Assembly: GCA_021205245.1 (NCBI GenBank)
Contig: JAJPXZ010000162.1
Location: 10,863 to 56,422, forward strand
DNA: 45,560 nt
Direction of reading: 5' to 3'
Source: Planctomycetaceae bacterium
Lineage (GTDB): Bacteria > Planctomycetota > SZUA-567
The notes beneath the pieces are model-generated. The model was given only the letters and a program-made list of their open reading frames with translations, ran no database searches and was not told the origin of the DNA. This document shows positions 35,787 to 44,089 of this stretch, piece after piece (within the stretch, counting starts at the first letter, position 1; every line of letters starts with the position of its first letter). The position numbers and the translations under genes are program-made.

Positions 35787-37551
35787 CCGCGTCCTCCTCT
35801 TTTATGACAAGGATTCAGCGTTGCACGACAATACAGCCACAACCGCCACCGCCGCCGACGAGCAACAAACCCAGGTGCGTTCAACCTGGACCGTGGGATC
35901 ACTGACCATGGTCAGCCGCGTGCTCGGCTTTCTTCGCCTGGTCCTGCTGGTCCAGTTGTTTAGTCAAGTACGCTGGGCCTCCGACGCATTCATCTTCGCC
36001 TTCCGCATTCCGAATCTGTTCCGGAACCTCCTTGGCGAAGGCGCGCTGTCGGCTGCGTTCATCCCCGCGTTTGTTAAAACAGAACGCAAGGACGGCAAAT
36101 ATTCCGCCGGCGTGCTCGGTAGCCAGGCATTTACACTCCTGACCCTTATTTCGGGAGCGATATGCGTCGTCGGTATTGTCGTCTGTCTCATAATCGACGG
36201 CTTTACCGGTAGCCGCGAAGTGTCCTTGGCTCTGCGCTTGACCGCCCTGCTCTTCCCGTTCATGCCGCTTATTTGTCTTGCCGCGCTCTTGGCCGGGATG
36301 CTGCAAAGCCTGCGCCGCTTTGCCTTGCCCGCGGCCATGTCCATTCTCCTGAATATCGGCTTCCTCGCCGGCTTTGCCTATGTCTATTGGTGGCAGGCGG
36401 GAGGCGACTTGACGCAACTCCGGGCCGAAAGCGCCACCTACGCCATCGCTGTCTTCGTACTCCTGGCCGGCGCGCTTGAAGTATTGGTCATGCTGCCCGC
36501 GCTTGCCGGCAACGGCGTGCTGGTGCGTCCCATCATTTCCTTCAACCACCCTGCGCTTCGCGAGGCAATTCGGGCATTCCTGCCTGTCGCCGTCGGCCTC
36601 GGGCTGGTCCAGATCAACGCCTTTATCGACTCGCTTATCGCCGGATGGTTGTCGCTTGGTGCGCCTGGCGCGGTTACCTATCTGGAAGTCGGCTTCCGTT
36701 TTATGCAGCTTCCACTTGGCGTCTTTGGGGTCGCTATCGCCACCGTATCATTCCCCTCCTTTGCCGCTGCGGGGGCGGAGGGCAATAACGATCTCCTTTG
36801 CCAACGCCTCGTCCGGTCTCTTCGCATGTCCTTGTTCTTTATCCTTCCCTGTGCTGCCGTCCTTATCGCCATGGCAGATCCCATCATCAGGCTGACCTGC
36901 CAGCGCCCCGACCTGGACTTTACCCATGCGGCGGTGTATCGTTCCGCCCTGGTCCTTATTCTCTACTCATTCGGGTTGGCATTTTATTCGGCTCGGCAAA
37001 TTTTGGTTCGCGCCTTTTACGCCCGGGGCGAATATACCTATCCGGTCAAGGTCGCAGCCGCCATGGTTGGTTTGAACCTCATCCTCAACCTGACTCTCAT
37101 CCATCTTCCCGACCTCTTCCGGTTGAACTCCTATTCTTACTACCACGCGTGGAACCTTGCCGACGCGTCCTTCCCGGGCGGCCTCAGCCTGGGCGAAGCA
37201 GGCCTGGCACTTGCCACCTGCCTTACCGCCATCGTGGATGTGTGCATCCTTGGGTTTGCACTGCGTAAACGCGTGACGGTGGGTCTTTCGGTTGAACGGC
37301 GATCCGAAGAATTCACCAAGCTGTGGCATACCGCCGCTCGCATGGTTATCGCTTCGATTGCCCTGGGAATTTTGACATGGCTCTACCGAAACAGCATCCC
37401 CTACGACCCCAGCTTCCCAAAATTGCTGGAACGGGTCGTCTTCCCCGGCGTCCTGGCATGCGGCACCTTCTATATTCTCGGCATCATCATACCCCTGCCT
37501 GAAATGGGTGAATTCCTGTGGAGCCTGTTCAGGCGCGGACGCAAGGCATAA
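35770..37551 (+). CDS. murJ: Lipid II flippase MurJ (MviN)
   Basis: The 593-residue integral membrane protein flips lipid II for peptidoglycan synthesis. About 14 hydrophobic helices follow a 40-residue soluble N-terminus. Family landmarks are SLTMVSRVLGFLRLVLL, ASDAFIFAFRIPNLFRNLLGEGALSAAFIPAF, and RFMQLPLGVFGVAIATVSFP. The start is unsettled: ATG 35770 lies inside coaB with no ribosome site before it, while TTG 35821 has an AAGGA at ideal distance and would give a 576-residue product. I kept the longer form. Confidence 0.93.
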   Translation: MEAASNRVLLFYDKDSALHDNTATTATAADEQQTQVRSTWTVGSLTMVSRVLGFLRLVLLVQLFSQVRWASDAFIFAFRIPNLFRNLLGEGALSAAFIPAFVKTERKDGKYSAGVLGSQAFTLLTLISGAICVVGIVVCLIIDGFTGSREVSLALRLTALLFPFMPLICLAALLAGMLQSLRRFALPAAMSILLNIGFLAGFAYVYWWQAGGDLTQLRAESATYAIAVFVLLAGALEVLVMLPALAGNGVLVRPIISFNHPALREAIRAFLPVAVGLGLVQINAFIDSLIAGWLSLGAPGAVTYLEVGFRFMQLPLGVFGVAIATVSFPSFAAAGAEGNNDLLCQRLVRSLRMSLFFILPCAAVLIAMADPIIRLTCQRPDLDFTHAAVYRSALVLILYSFGLAFYSARQILVRAFYARGEYTYPVKVAAAMVGLNLILNLTLIHLPDLFRLNSYSYYHAWNLADASFPGGLSLGEAGLALATCLTAIVDVCILGFALRKRVTVGLSVERRSEEFTKLWHTAARMVIASIALGILTWLYRNSIPYDPSFPKLLERVVFPGVLACGTFYILGIIIPLPEMGEFLWSLFRRGRKA

Positions 37552-37565
37552 CGATGTATTTTGCC

Positions 37566-37593
37566 TTGCAATGTGGTGGAGAAGGTGTATCAT
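37566..37593 (+). promoter_or_regulatory. Possible promoter of the 37796-43502 operon
   Basis: TTGCAA (37566-37571) and TATCAT (37588-37593) are 16 bp apart in the 244-bp gap after murJ. The remaining leader of about 200 nt holds no gene I can support. Confidence 0.35.
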
Positions 37594-37795
37594 GTGATCA
37601 ATTTCTGCCGGAAATGTGGACGCCACCGAAAGAATTCGCCGCCCAACCGACAGTTTATACGTTATTGCCTACGTTGAGGGTTGTCTGCCGCGCCGGTTTT
37701 TCAGGCGTGGGGTGGTTTGCCTCTTTGACGCAAATCATCATAGTACAGTCCTTTTCACAACGAACCATATTGGTTTAGTCAGTGAGGAAGCGTCA

Positions 37796-38854
37796 ATGCG
37801 TCGAGTTCCCTTTTTCGTTGGAATACTGCTCGCCACCCTTTTCGCCACCGTTGCACAGGCTGGCGAAGCCGAGCTCGCCCACGCTATTTTCGTCAAGGTT
37901 AATGGCCAAACCATTACCCAGGAACAGGTGGTCGAAGTAGTCCGCTATTTGGTCAAGCGTGAGTTCAACGGCGTTATGCCTGAAGACGAGGAAGTGCTCG
38001 ACAAGCTGCAGCGCGCCGCACTCCGCGATCTCGTCCGCAGCCTCCTTATTCATTACGAAGCCAACAGCCAGGGCATTCGGCCCGACCGCAATATGCGGAA
38101 GTACGTTGTCCAACAATCGGGCCTCAGGCCGGAAGAGGTCACCGTCGCCATCCGCAGGCTGCTCGAGGCCGACGATCTTTTTTCCGATATGATGATGGCT
38201 GGCGGCACGCCGCTCCGCGACCCCACGCCGCGTGAAATCAAAAACTTCTACAACGAGAATCGCGACGATTTCCGCACCAATACCTTTATCGTCGTCCGCA
38301 CCATCTTCATCTCGCAGGACGACCGCTATTCGCAGGCCTATACCAAAAACCAGGCCGAAGAAATGATGCGTCAGCTTCAGGCAGTGCCTTTCCCGCAACG
38401 CACCAACGCGTTTGCCGCGATGGCCCGCGAAAAGAGTGAAGACGTTTTCTCCCGTTTTGGCGGCCTCCTCACCGGCGACAGCCCGGAACCGTGGATTCCC
38501 CAGGACTTCGACAACATGAACGCCGACGGCTCGCCCATGTTCCCCCCCATCATGGTCGAGGAAATCCGGCGACTCAATCGGCCCGGCGATCTTCGCCTCG
38601 CCGTCTCCACCGAAGGCGCGCACCTGTTGTACCTTGAAGCGGTCCAGGGCGGCCGTACCATTCCGTGGGATGAAGCCAAGCGCATTATCGAGTATGTTCT
38701 TAAGGAACGCGCCCGCAACGATCGCCTGCGCCAATGGCTCAACGAAGTGTACGACCGCTCCGATGTACGCTGGCACGACGGCACGGTATTCGAGAAATCC
38801 GCCCTGACGGAAATTCTTCTGCCCTCAGAACAGCAGAGCGCGCGGGCCGGATAA
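37796..38854 (+). CDS. SurA-like periplasmic parvulin-type foldase
   Basis: The 352-residue product has a Sec signal peptide (hydrophobic residues about 5-20, cleavage after AQA at 22), a SurA_N-like helical domain (VKVNGQTITQEQVVEVV, then the helical LRDLVRSLLIHYEANSQGI) and a C-terminal part that resembles a PpiC/parvulin domain (TFIVVRTIFISQDDRYSQA, then FAAMAREKSEDVFSRFGGLLTGDSPEPW, and finally AHLLYLEAVQGGRTIPWDEAKRII). It probably chaperones outer-membrane or secreted proteins; isomerase activity is uncertain. The ATG at 37796 with GAGGAAG upstream is preferred over the longer ORF. It is first in an operon with the kinase and a secreted protein. Confidence 0.75.
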   Translation: MRRVPFFVGILLATLFATVAQAGEAELAHAIFVKVNGQTITQEQVVEVVRYLVKREFNGVMPEDEEVLDKLQRAALRDLVRSLLIHYEANSQGIRPDRNMRKYVVQQSGLRPEEVTVAIRRLLEADDLFSDMMMAGGTPLRDPTPREIKNFYNENRDDFRTNTFIVVRTIFISQDDRYSQAYTKNQAEEMMRQLQAVPFPQRTNAFAAMAREKSEDVFSRFGGLLTGDSPEPWIPQDFDNMNADGSPMFPPIMVEEIRRLNRPGDLRLAVSTEGAHLLYLEAVQGGRTIPWDEAKRIIEYVLKERARNDRLRQWLNEVYDRSDVRWHDGTVFEKSALTEILLPSEQQSARAG

Positions 38855-38899
38855 GTTTGTTGCAACCACCATCCCGAGCTTTTCACCCCCTGGAAAACC

Positions 38900-41800
38900 A
38901 TGGCCGACGTTGAAACAGTGCAATGCGTTCTGTGCGGTCACATTTTCCATCCCGGCAATGTGGATGGCTATGTTTATTGCCCTTCCTGTGGCAGGCGGTT
39001 CAATCCCAGCCTGTCGCACGAAGAGACGGTGTCAATCCCGGGTCCGGTGGCGGAAAAAAACGAACCAGCCCTTGCCGACAGTGACGAGTCGGAAGAACCG
39101 CCTCCGGCCTCGCGCCGCTTTGGCGAGTACGACGTTATCGAGGAAATAGCCCGTGGCGGCATGGGTGTTGTCTACCTTGCCCGTCAGCGGGTGCTCCGCC
39201 GCGTCGTCGCCCTCAAGGTGCTCCGGAGCGGCGACAACGCGAGTGACGATGAGCGCCGCCGCCTTTTGCGTGAAGCCAAAGCTGCTGCAGGCCTGAGCCA
39301 TCCAAATATCGTCCCTATCCACGAATTCTCCATCCACCAGGGCCAGCCCTACTTCACCATGGACTATATCGATGGCACGCCCCTCGATGTCCTGCTGGAG
39401 AAGGGTCCGCTGAAGGTGCGCCAGGCGGTGGAGATAATCGCCACTGTCGCCAGGGCTATCGCCTATGCCCACACCCGGGGCATTATTCACCGCGACCTCA
39501 AGCCGGCCAACATCATCATCACACCGGACGGCAGGCCGATGATCACCGACTTCGGCCTTGCGGTCGAAATGACGCCGGAAAAGCCCAATCGCCGCCGCAT
39601 GACCATGGACGGTTCCATCATGGGCACTATTCCCTATGCACCGCCGGAACAGGCTGCGGGGAAAATTGACCAAATTACCGAACGCTCCGACGTCTATTCC
39701 ATGGGCGCGGTCCTGTATGAAATGCTTACCGGCAGGCCGCCCTTTACCGGTTTTACCCAGTTCGAACTCATGCGCCGGGTCATCAACCACGATCCGACCC
39801 TGCCCAGGCAGTTGAACCCCAAAATTCACCGCGACGTCGAAACGATTATCATGAAGTGTCTGGAGAAGGAACCGCGCCGGCGCTACGCCACGGCCAAGAC
39901 CTTTGCCGACGACTGCCAGTCCTTCCTGAAGGGTGAAGTTATCGCCGCGCGGCCGGTCACCATCGGGTACCGCTGCCGCCGTTTCATCGCCCGGCGTCCG
40001 CTTCTCAACCTCCTTTCCGCTTTGGTCCTCTGCCTGTCATTGGCAGTGTGGGTCGGCATCGATCACTTCCGCGCCCTCGCCAAGGAGAAGGAGGTCACCG
40101 ATCTCAAGCTGGAGATGACCCAGGCCGAGACGGAGCGGCTGGTGCAGGAAAAGGTGGAAATCGAGAGTCAGGTGCGCCGCGCCTGGCGAACCGAGTACAA
40201 CATCAATTTCGACTATTATTTCCGCTTCGAATCCGATATCGAGACGTCGCGCCGACAGGGCATTCCGTGGCTGAACCCGGAAAACACCCGCAACCAACCG
40301 TCCCAGCCGGTACGGGTCAAACTGTTGGCCGATCCGCCACGGCTGTCTCTCACCGATCCCGACGGCTTCGGCGCCGGCCCGGAGACGCCGTTTGTCGGCA
40401 ATATCGATCTTGGCCTGCCGTTCTCGTTTCCGCGTGAGGTTCGTATGACCCTGCGGCTCATGACTCCGTCGGAAAGCGTCGGCGAACTTATTCTGTCCCT
40501 CGACGTCGACAGGAATTACCAGCCCCATCTCGGCACAACCACCGCCCGTTTTGGCTCGAGCAAGCATCCGGGCGTGTTTTTCTACCGTTCCGGCGCAGTA
40601 ATTGGCGAGGATGCATCCTTTGCCTTCAAGCCTAACACTACCATCGAGCTTGTCCTCGAACGCTCGGACGACCGCCTCCGCGCCTATGTCGACGGCAAGC
40701 TGGTCCTGGAGAGCGAAGATCCGCCGCCGGTGTTCAACTCCGATGCCGGACGCGTCACCCTCGACGTCAAGGACGGCACGCTGGAGCTTCTGGATCTGTC
40801 GATGGATCTTCGGGGCATGAGCCGCAACCTGGCGACAAGCCTTATCGAGACAGCCAGCGCCATGGCGGCGCGCGGCCGCGCCGAACTCGCTCAACGTCTG
40901 TTCGTCAGTGTCTTGCTTGAACCAACCGACTCGCAGAATCACCTCCGCGCCCTTCGCGGCTACGCCCGCTCCGTCTGGCAGGCTCTGCCACGCCGCGACA
41001 GGAACCTGGACGGTATTCAACAAGCCTGCCGCGAATTGAGCGAACAACTCGCCACCGCCGGCCACGCCCAGCCAGGCATGATCGATTACCTGATTGGCCT
41101 CGTCCTCTCCTCCAATCAGGGGGACAGCGCCGTCGCCCTCAGCCACCTCGATAGCGCCGCTGCCAAGGCCTATTCGGGCGGACCCGAATCCAGCGTCGAA
41201 TACGGCGATCTGGCGCGACTCGAGGCGATATTCGTCTACCTTCGCCGCAACATGCTGGGCGAAGCCGCCAGGCGTTTTAACATCATGTTCGAGGATGGAA
41301 CCACCACCCGCCTCTACGAACGCTTCGGTGCGGAACTGAGCGGGGGCGGCCATGTGGCGTTGTTGCTTGAGAAAGCCGATCCGTTGATTCGTAACGGCGA
41401 AGAACTGGAAACCGCAGCCGGACTGCTCCGGGCCGCCGCCTCCATCGCCCCGTCAAGCCGCGAGTGCGCCAACCACTTCCGCCGCCTTGGGCGGGTTCAC
41501 GCCGGACTCGACGAAGCCGACAAGGCGGTCGAGTACATGCATTGGGCCGAACGGTTATCGCCGGATTGGTTCCGGCCCTACCTTGACGAAGCCCGCATCC
41601 ACTTCGACAACGACGCGGTTGGCAAGGCTGAAGAGGCGCTCTCTCGCGCCACGACCGCAATTCCGCAGTCCCTTGATCTCCACTTAGGAATAGCCAAACT
41701 CTATCTCGAAGAGCTCCCATCGGCTCTCCAGGACCCGGCCAAGGCCGAAGCTGCGGCCAAGGTAGCGGTGACCTTGTCGAACAGCGGTAATCCGCTCGCG

Positions 41801-41950
41801 CTCCAATATCAGGCCGAGGCGATCCATCGACAAAAGGTGCGCCTGGCCGAAGCGTTGAACGCGGTCAATGCCGCCATCAACATTGAATCGAATACAGCCC
41901 GCATCGACCTGCGCGACCAATTGGTCCGCGAACTCCAACTCGACAAGTAA
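38900..41950 (+). CDS. Zinc-ribbon transmembrane Ser/Thr kinase with extracytoplasmic sensor and TPR region
   Basis: The 1016-residue protein opens with a zinc ribbon (C9, C12, C27, C30), followed by a complete kinase domain at about 77-340: Gly-loop IARGGMGVVYLA, lysine K106, HRD at 197-199, DFG at 217-219 and APPEQ. One membrane helix lies near 368-388, then a coiled-coil (about 395-430), a beta-rich region around 440-640 that includes a LamG/concanavalin-like stretch, and tetratricopeptide-like helices to the end. The predicted topology puts the kinase inside and about 620 residues outside. No frame breaks are seen. It follows the SurA-like gene after 45 bp and precedes a secreted protein gene after 25 bp, suggesting envelope-stress signalling. 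Confidence 0.88.
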   Translation: MADVETVQCVLCGHIFHPGNVDGYVYCPSCGRRFNPSLSHEETVSIPGPVAEKNEPALADSDESEEPPPASRRFGEYDVIEEIARGGMGVVYLARQRVLRRVVALKVLRSGDNASDDERRRLLREAKAAAGLSHPNIVPIHEFSIHQGQPYFTMDYIDGTPLDVLLEKGPLKVRQAVEIIATVARAIAYAHTRGIIHRDLKPANIIITPDGRPMITDFGLAVEMTPEKPNRRRMTMDGSIMGTIPYAPPEQAAGKIDQITERSDVYSMGAVLYEMLTGRPPFTGFTQFELMRRVINHDPTLPRQLNPKIHRDVETIIMKCLEKEPRRRYATAKTFADDCQSFLKGEVIAARPVTIGYRCRRFIARRPLLNLLSALVLCLSLAVWVGIDHFRALAKEKEVTDLKLEMTQAETERLVQEKVEIESQVRRAWRTEYNINFDYYFRFESDIETSRRQGIPWLNPENTRNQPSQPVRVKLLADPPRLSLTDPDGFGAGPETPFVGNIDLGLPFSFPREVRMTLRLMTPSESVGELILSLDVDRNYQPHLGTTTARFGSSKHPGVFFYRSGAVIGEDASFAFKPNTTIELVLERSDDRLRAYVDGKLVLESEDPPPVFNSDAGRVTLDVKDGTLELLDLSMDLRGMSRNLATSLIETASAMAARGRAELAQRLFVSVLLEPTDSQNHLRALRGYARSVWQALPRRDRNLDGIQQACRELSEQLATAGHAQPGMIDYLIGLVLSSNQGDSAVALSHLDSAAAKAYSGGPESSVEYGDLARLEAIFVYLRRNMLGEAARRFNIMFEDGTTTRLYERFGAELSGGGHVALLLEKADPLIRNGEELETAAGLLRAAASIAPSSRECANHFRRLGRVHAGLDEADKAVEYMHWAERLSPDWFRPYLDEARIHFDNDAVGKAEEALSRATTAIPQSLDLHLGIAKLYLEELPSALQDPAKAEAAAKVAVTLSNSGNPLALQYQAEAIHRQKVRLAEALNAVNAAINIESNTARIDLRDQLVRELQLDK

Positions 41951-41975
41951 CCATCCCGGGAGGATTTTCTCCATC

Positions 41976-43502
41976 GTGATCAGACCCCGATTGTTCCCCG
42001 CCGTCGTCACCGCCTGCGCCTTCGTGTTCGCCATCGTTTCGGCACAGGGCGTCGAGTCGCCAATAAACCCGGCCGAACAGCCCTTTATCGTCGTCCACGC
42101 CGGCAGCGCCGAAGCAGCCCTTGCGGTTACGGAGACGAAACCGTTCCAAGTCCTTGGCCTCAACAGCCGCGATTTCGCCGGAGCGATTCCAGGGGCCGGA
42201 GCGGCGGTTGCATCGCTTCGGTCCGTCCTCGAGGCTATGACGGAAAGACAGTATACAGACCCATGGGGTGCGCTGATCCAGCGCGGTACCGCTTCATCCG
42301 GTCGTATTGGCGCATTCGGCTTCGCCTTGCCCGTGGCAGGCGCATCGGCAGAGGCGGTCCTGGCTGATGTGGGTATTTTGCTACGAGGTGGCCTAGCCGA
42401 AGCGATGCCTTATCGTGGTGCGGGAGGACGCATCGCCGTGTACGGCGATACGGATGCGCGCGACGTGTTCCTTGGCAATCGGACACGCACTCCAGGCGCA
42501 TGGCGGGTGAGTCTCGCGGAGTTTTTCCAGAGCCGACGTGACGGTGTGGGCGTGTGGGTTAACCCCCGCCCGCTGCTTGGCGCCCTCACCCTTTTCAGCG
42601 GCTTTGATGCGCGAAGCTTTTTTACCCGATATGGCATGGCGTCCCCATCCGCCATAAGTATCGAGGTGGCGAATAATACGGGTGATCTCGGGTTATCCCT
42701 CCGGTTGGACAATCTTCTCCCCGGCCTCGCGCCGCTTGATGACGCGCCCCGCGTCATAACCATCAAGGGGATTACACCGTTACTTAAAGTCGACCTGCCC
42801 GCTTTCGAAAGGGTCTGGCCCCTCGCCAATGTGCAAGCCGACGTCCTTTCCCTCGCCAACATCAACCTGTTATCGCTGGTGCCGCGTGCTGTTAACCTCA
42901 CCGTATGGCGTGATGACGCAGGAGAACTGCGCTGGGCTGCGGTCTTGCTTATGCCCGACCGCGACCGCGCCGTAGCGCAAATGCAGCGGGTGCTGGCATG
43001 GTACGAATACCTTGCCACTGTCTCGCCGGAGTTGTTCGGGTACGAACTTACCGAAACGGCGCGCCATGAGGTTGTCTACCGGCTTCGGATTGCCGATCAC
43101 GCCTGCGCCATGGGCGTAATCTGCCTCGACGTCGCTGTCGTCGAACACGCCGCTGTTGTTCTTTCCGGCCGCAGTGAAGACTGGCCCAACCCATTCGACA
43201 TCGCGACCGCCAGAACCGATACCGACAACTTGCTGGAGTGGGAATCAACCCTCGACGCGCAATCAAAAGGGGACGCCTCCGCCGCACTCGCCCACTACGC
43301 ACAGAAGAACGGACTCGTCCGTTTCGACGATACGCTGTTCAACCAGATCCTTCCTGACGCCGACTCCGGCCGTGCGGCCGCCATCGGCGAATCCCTGGTC
43401 ATAACGTCGCGTCGCGGCTTGCTGCCCTTGCTCATTCCGGGAGTCGTCCAAGAGCTTGGCAGCCGCTTTGGACTCACCGAAGACCTGTTCACCTCCCGGT
43501 AA
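41976..43502 (+). CDS. Secreted/periplasmic protein of unknown function
   Basis: I do not recognise a family. The 508-residue product starts with a signal peptide (hydrophobic residues 7-22, cleavage near VSAQG) and then long stretches of mixed alpha/beta sequence without recognised motifs. It has a DDAPRVITIKGITPLLKVDLP region and several hydrophobic strands but no membrane anchor, lipobox or catalytic motif. The GTG start at 41976 with GGGAGGA at 41958 gives the signal peptide; the longer ORF starts inside the kinase gene. It is the last gene of the operon and may be the ligand or target of the kinase's outer domain. Confidence 0.6.
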   Translation: MIRPRLFPAVVTACAFVFAIVSAQGVESPINPAEQPFIVVHAGSAEAALAVTETKPFQVLGLNSRDFAGAIPGAGAAVASLRSVLEAMTERQYTDPWGALIQRGTASSGRIGAFGFALPVAGASAEAVLADVGILLRGGLAEAMPYRGAGGRIAVYGDTDARDVFLGNRTRTPGAWRVSLAEFFQSRRDGVGVWVNPRPLLGALTLFSGFDARSFFTRYGMASPSAISIEVANNTGDLGLSLRLDNLLPGLAPLDDAPRVITIKGITPLLKVDLPAFERVWPLANVQADVLSLANINLLSLVPRAVNLTVWRDDAGELRWAAVLLMPDRDRAVAQMQRVLAWYEYLATVSPELFGYELTETARHEVVYRLRIADHACAMGVICLDVAVVEHAAVVLSGRSEDWPNPFDIATARTDTDNLLEWESTLDAQSKGDASAALAHYAQKNGLVRFDDTLFNQILPDADSGRAAAIGESLVITSRRGLLPLLIPGVVQELGSRFGLTEDLFTSR

Positions 43503-43509
43503 TAGCACA

Positions 43510-43535
43510 CGGCCTGTACGTCGCCGTACAGGCCG
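43510..43535 (+). terminator. Terminator at the end of the kinase operon
   Basis: An 11-bp stem CGGCCTGTACG / CGTACAGGCCG encloses a TCGC tetraloop and is followed within 9 nt by TTCTTTTC. It is also usable by the convergent cobO gene. Confidence 0.7.
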
Positions 43536-43564
43536 CTACGAGTTCTTTTCGTTAGTCTGTCCTG

Positions 43565-44089
43565 CTAAAATTCGACGCCCTTTTGGGCAGTGATGCCGCG
43601 CATGTAGCCGTGCTTCAGGCTGAAAATTTCACTCACCGTGTCAGCGACGGCCAGCAGTTTAGTGCCAGCGCCACGGCCGGTGAGGATGGCGGTCTTGTCC
43701 TCGTCCAGGCCTTTGACAAACGCGGCCACCGCTTCTTCCGATACCATGTCCCGGGCGGTAACGCCGCAGATCTCGTCCATCACCACCACCTCGAAATCGT
43801 TTACCATCTCTTGCGTCCTCCGAAACAGGTTTTGCGCCGCCTCTACATGCTTTGGATAATCAACGTGGGTGCGTGGCGGCGTCATGCCGTATTCGCCCTG
43901 CAGAATCGTCAGGCCCGGCAGCTTTTCGAGAATGTCCAGTTCACCGCTGTGGCGTGCCTTGGTGAACCGTGTCAGCAACACTTTTTTTCCATAGGACAGG
44001 CTGCGGAGAATCATGCCGGTCGCCGCTGTGGTTTTGCCTTTGCCCGGACCGGTGATGACGAGAACCCGCGCCCTCCCGTTACTCGGCAT
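43565..44089 (-). CDS. cobO: Cob(I)yrinic acid a,c-diamide adenosyltransferase (CobA/CobO/BtuR type)
   Basis: The 174-residue P-loop enzyme adds the adenosyl group to corrinoids. It shows the Walker A GPGKGKTTAATGM, the VLLTRFTKARHSGELDIL segment, VVVMDEICGV (Walker B) and KTAILTGRGA. The two residues that anchor the corrin are in the ITAQKGVEF end. The ATG at 44089 is chosen because it starts the domain; the ORF runs to 44170 but only into ftsK. It overlaps the ftsK stop by 11 bp and is likely translated in coupling. No other cobalamin gene is in the window, so salvage is likely. Confidence 0.85.
   Translation of the reverse strand: MPSNGRARVLVITGPGKGKTTAATGMILRSLSYGKKVLLTRFTKARHSGELDILEKLPGLTILQGEYGMTPPRTHVDYPKHVEAAQNLFRRTQEMVNDFEVVVMDEICGVTARDMVSEEAVAAFVKGLDEDKTAILTGRGAGTKLLAVADTVSEIFSLKHGYMRGITAQKGVEF

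Noticed and set aside
40037..41353. 438-residue minus-strand ORF within the large kinase gene
   Set aside because: It is antisense to the kinase's outer region; codon bias explains the length.
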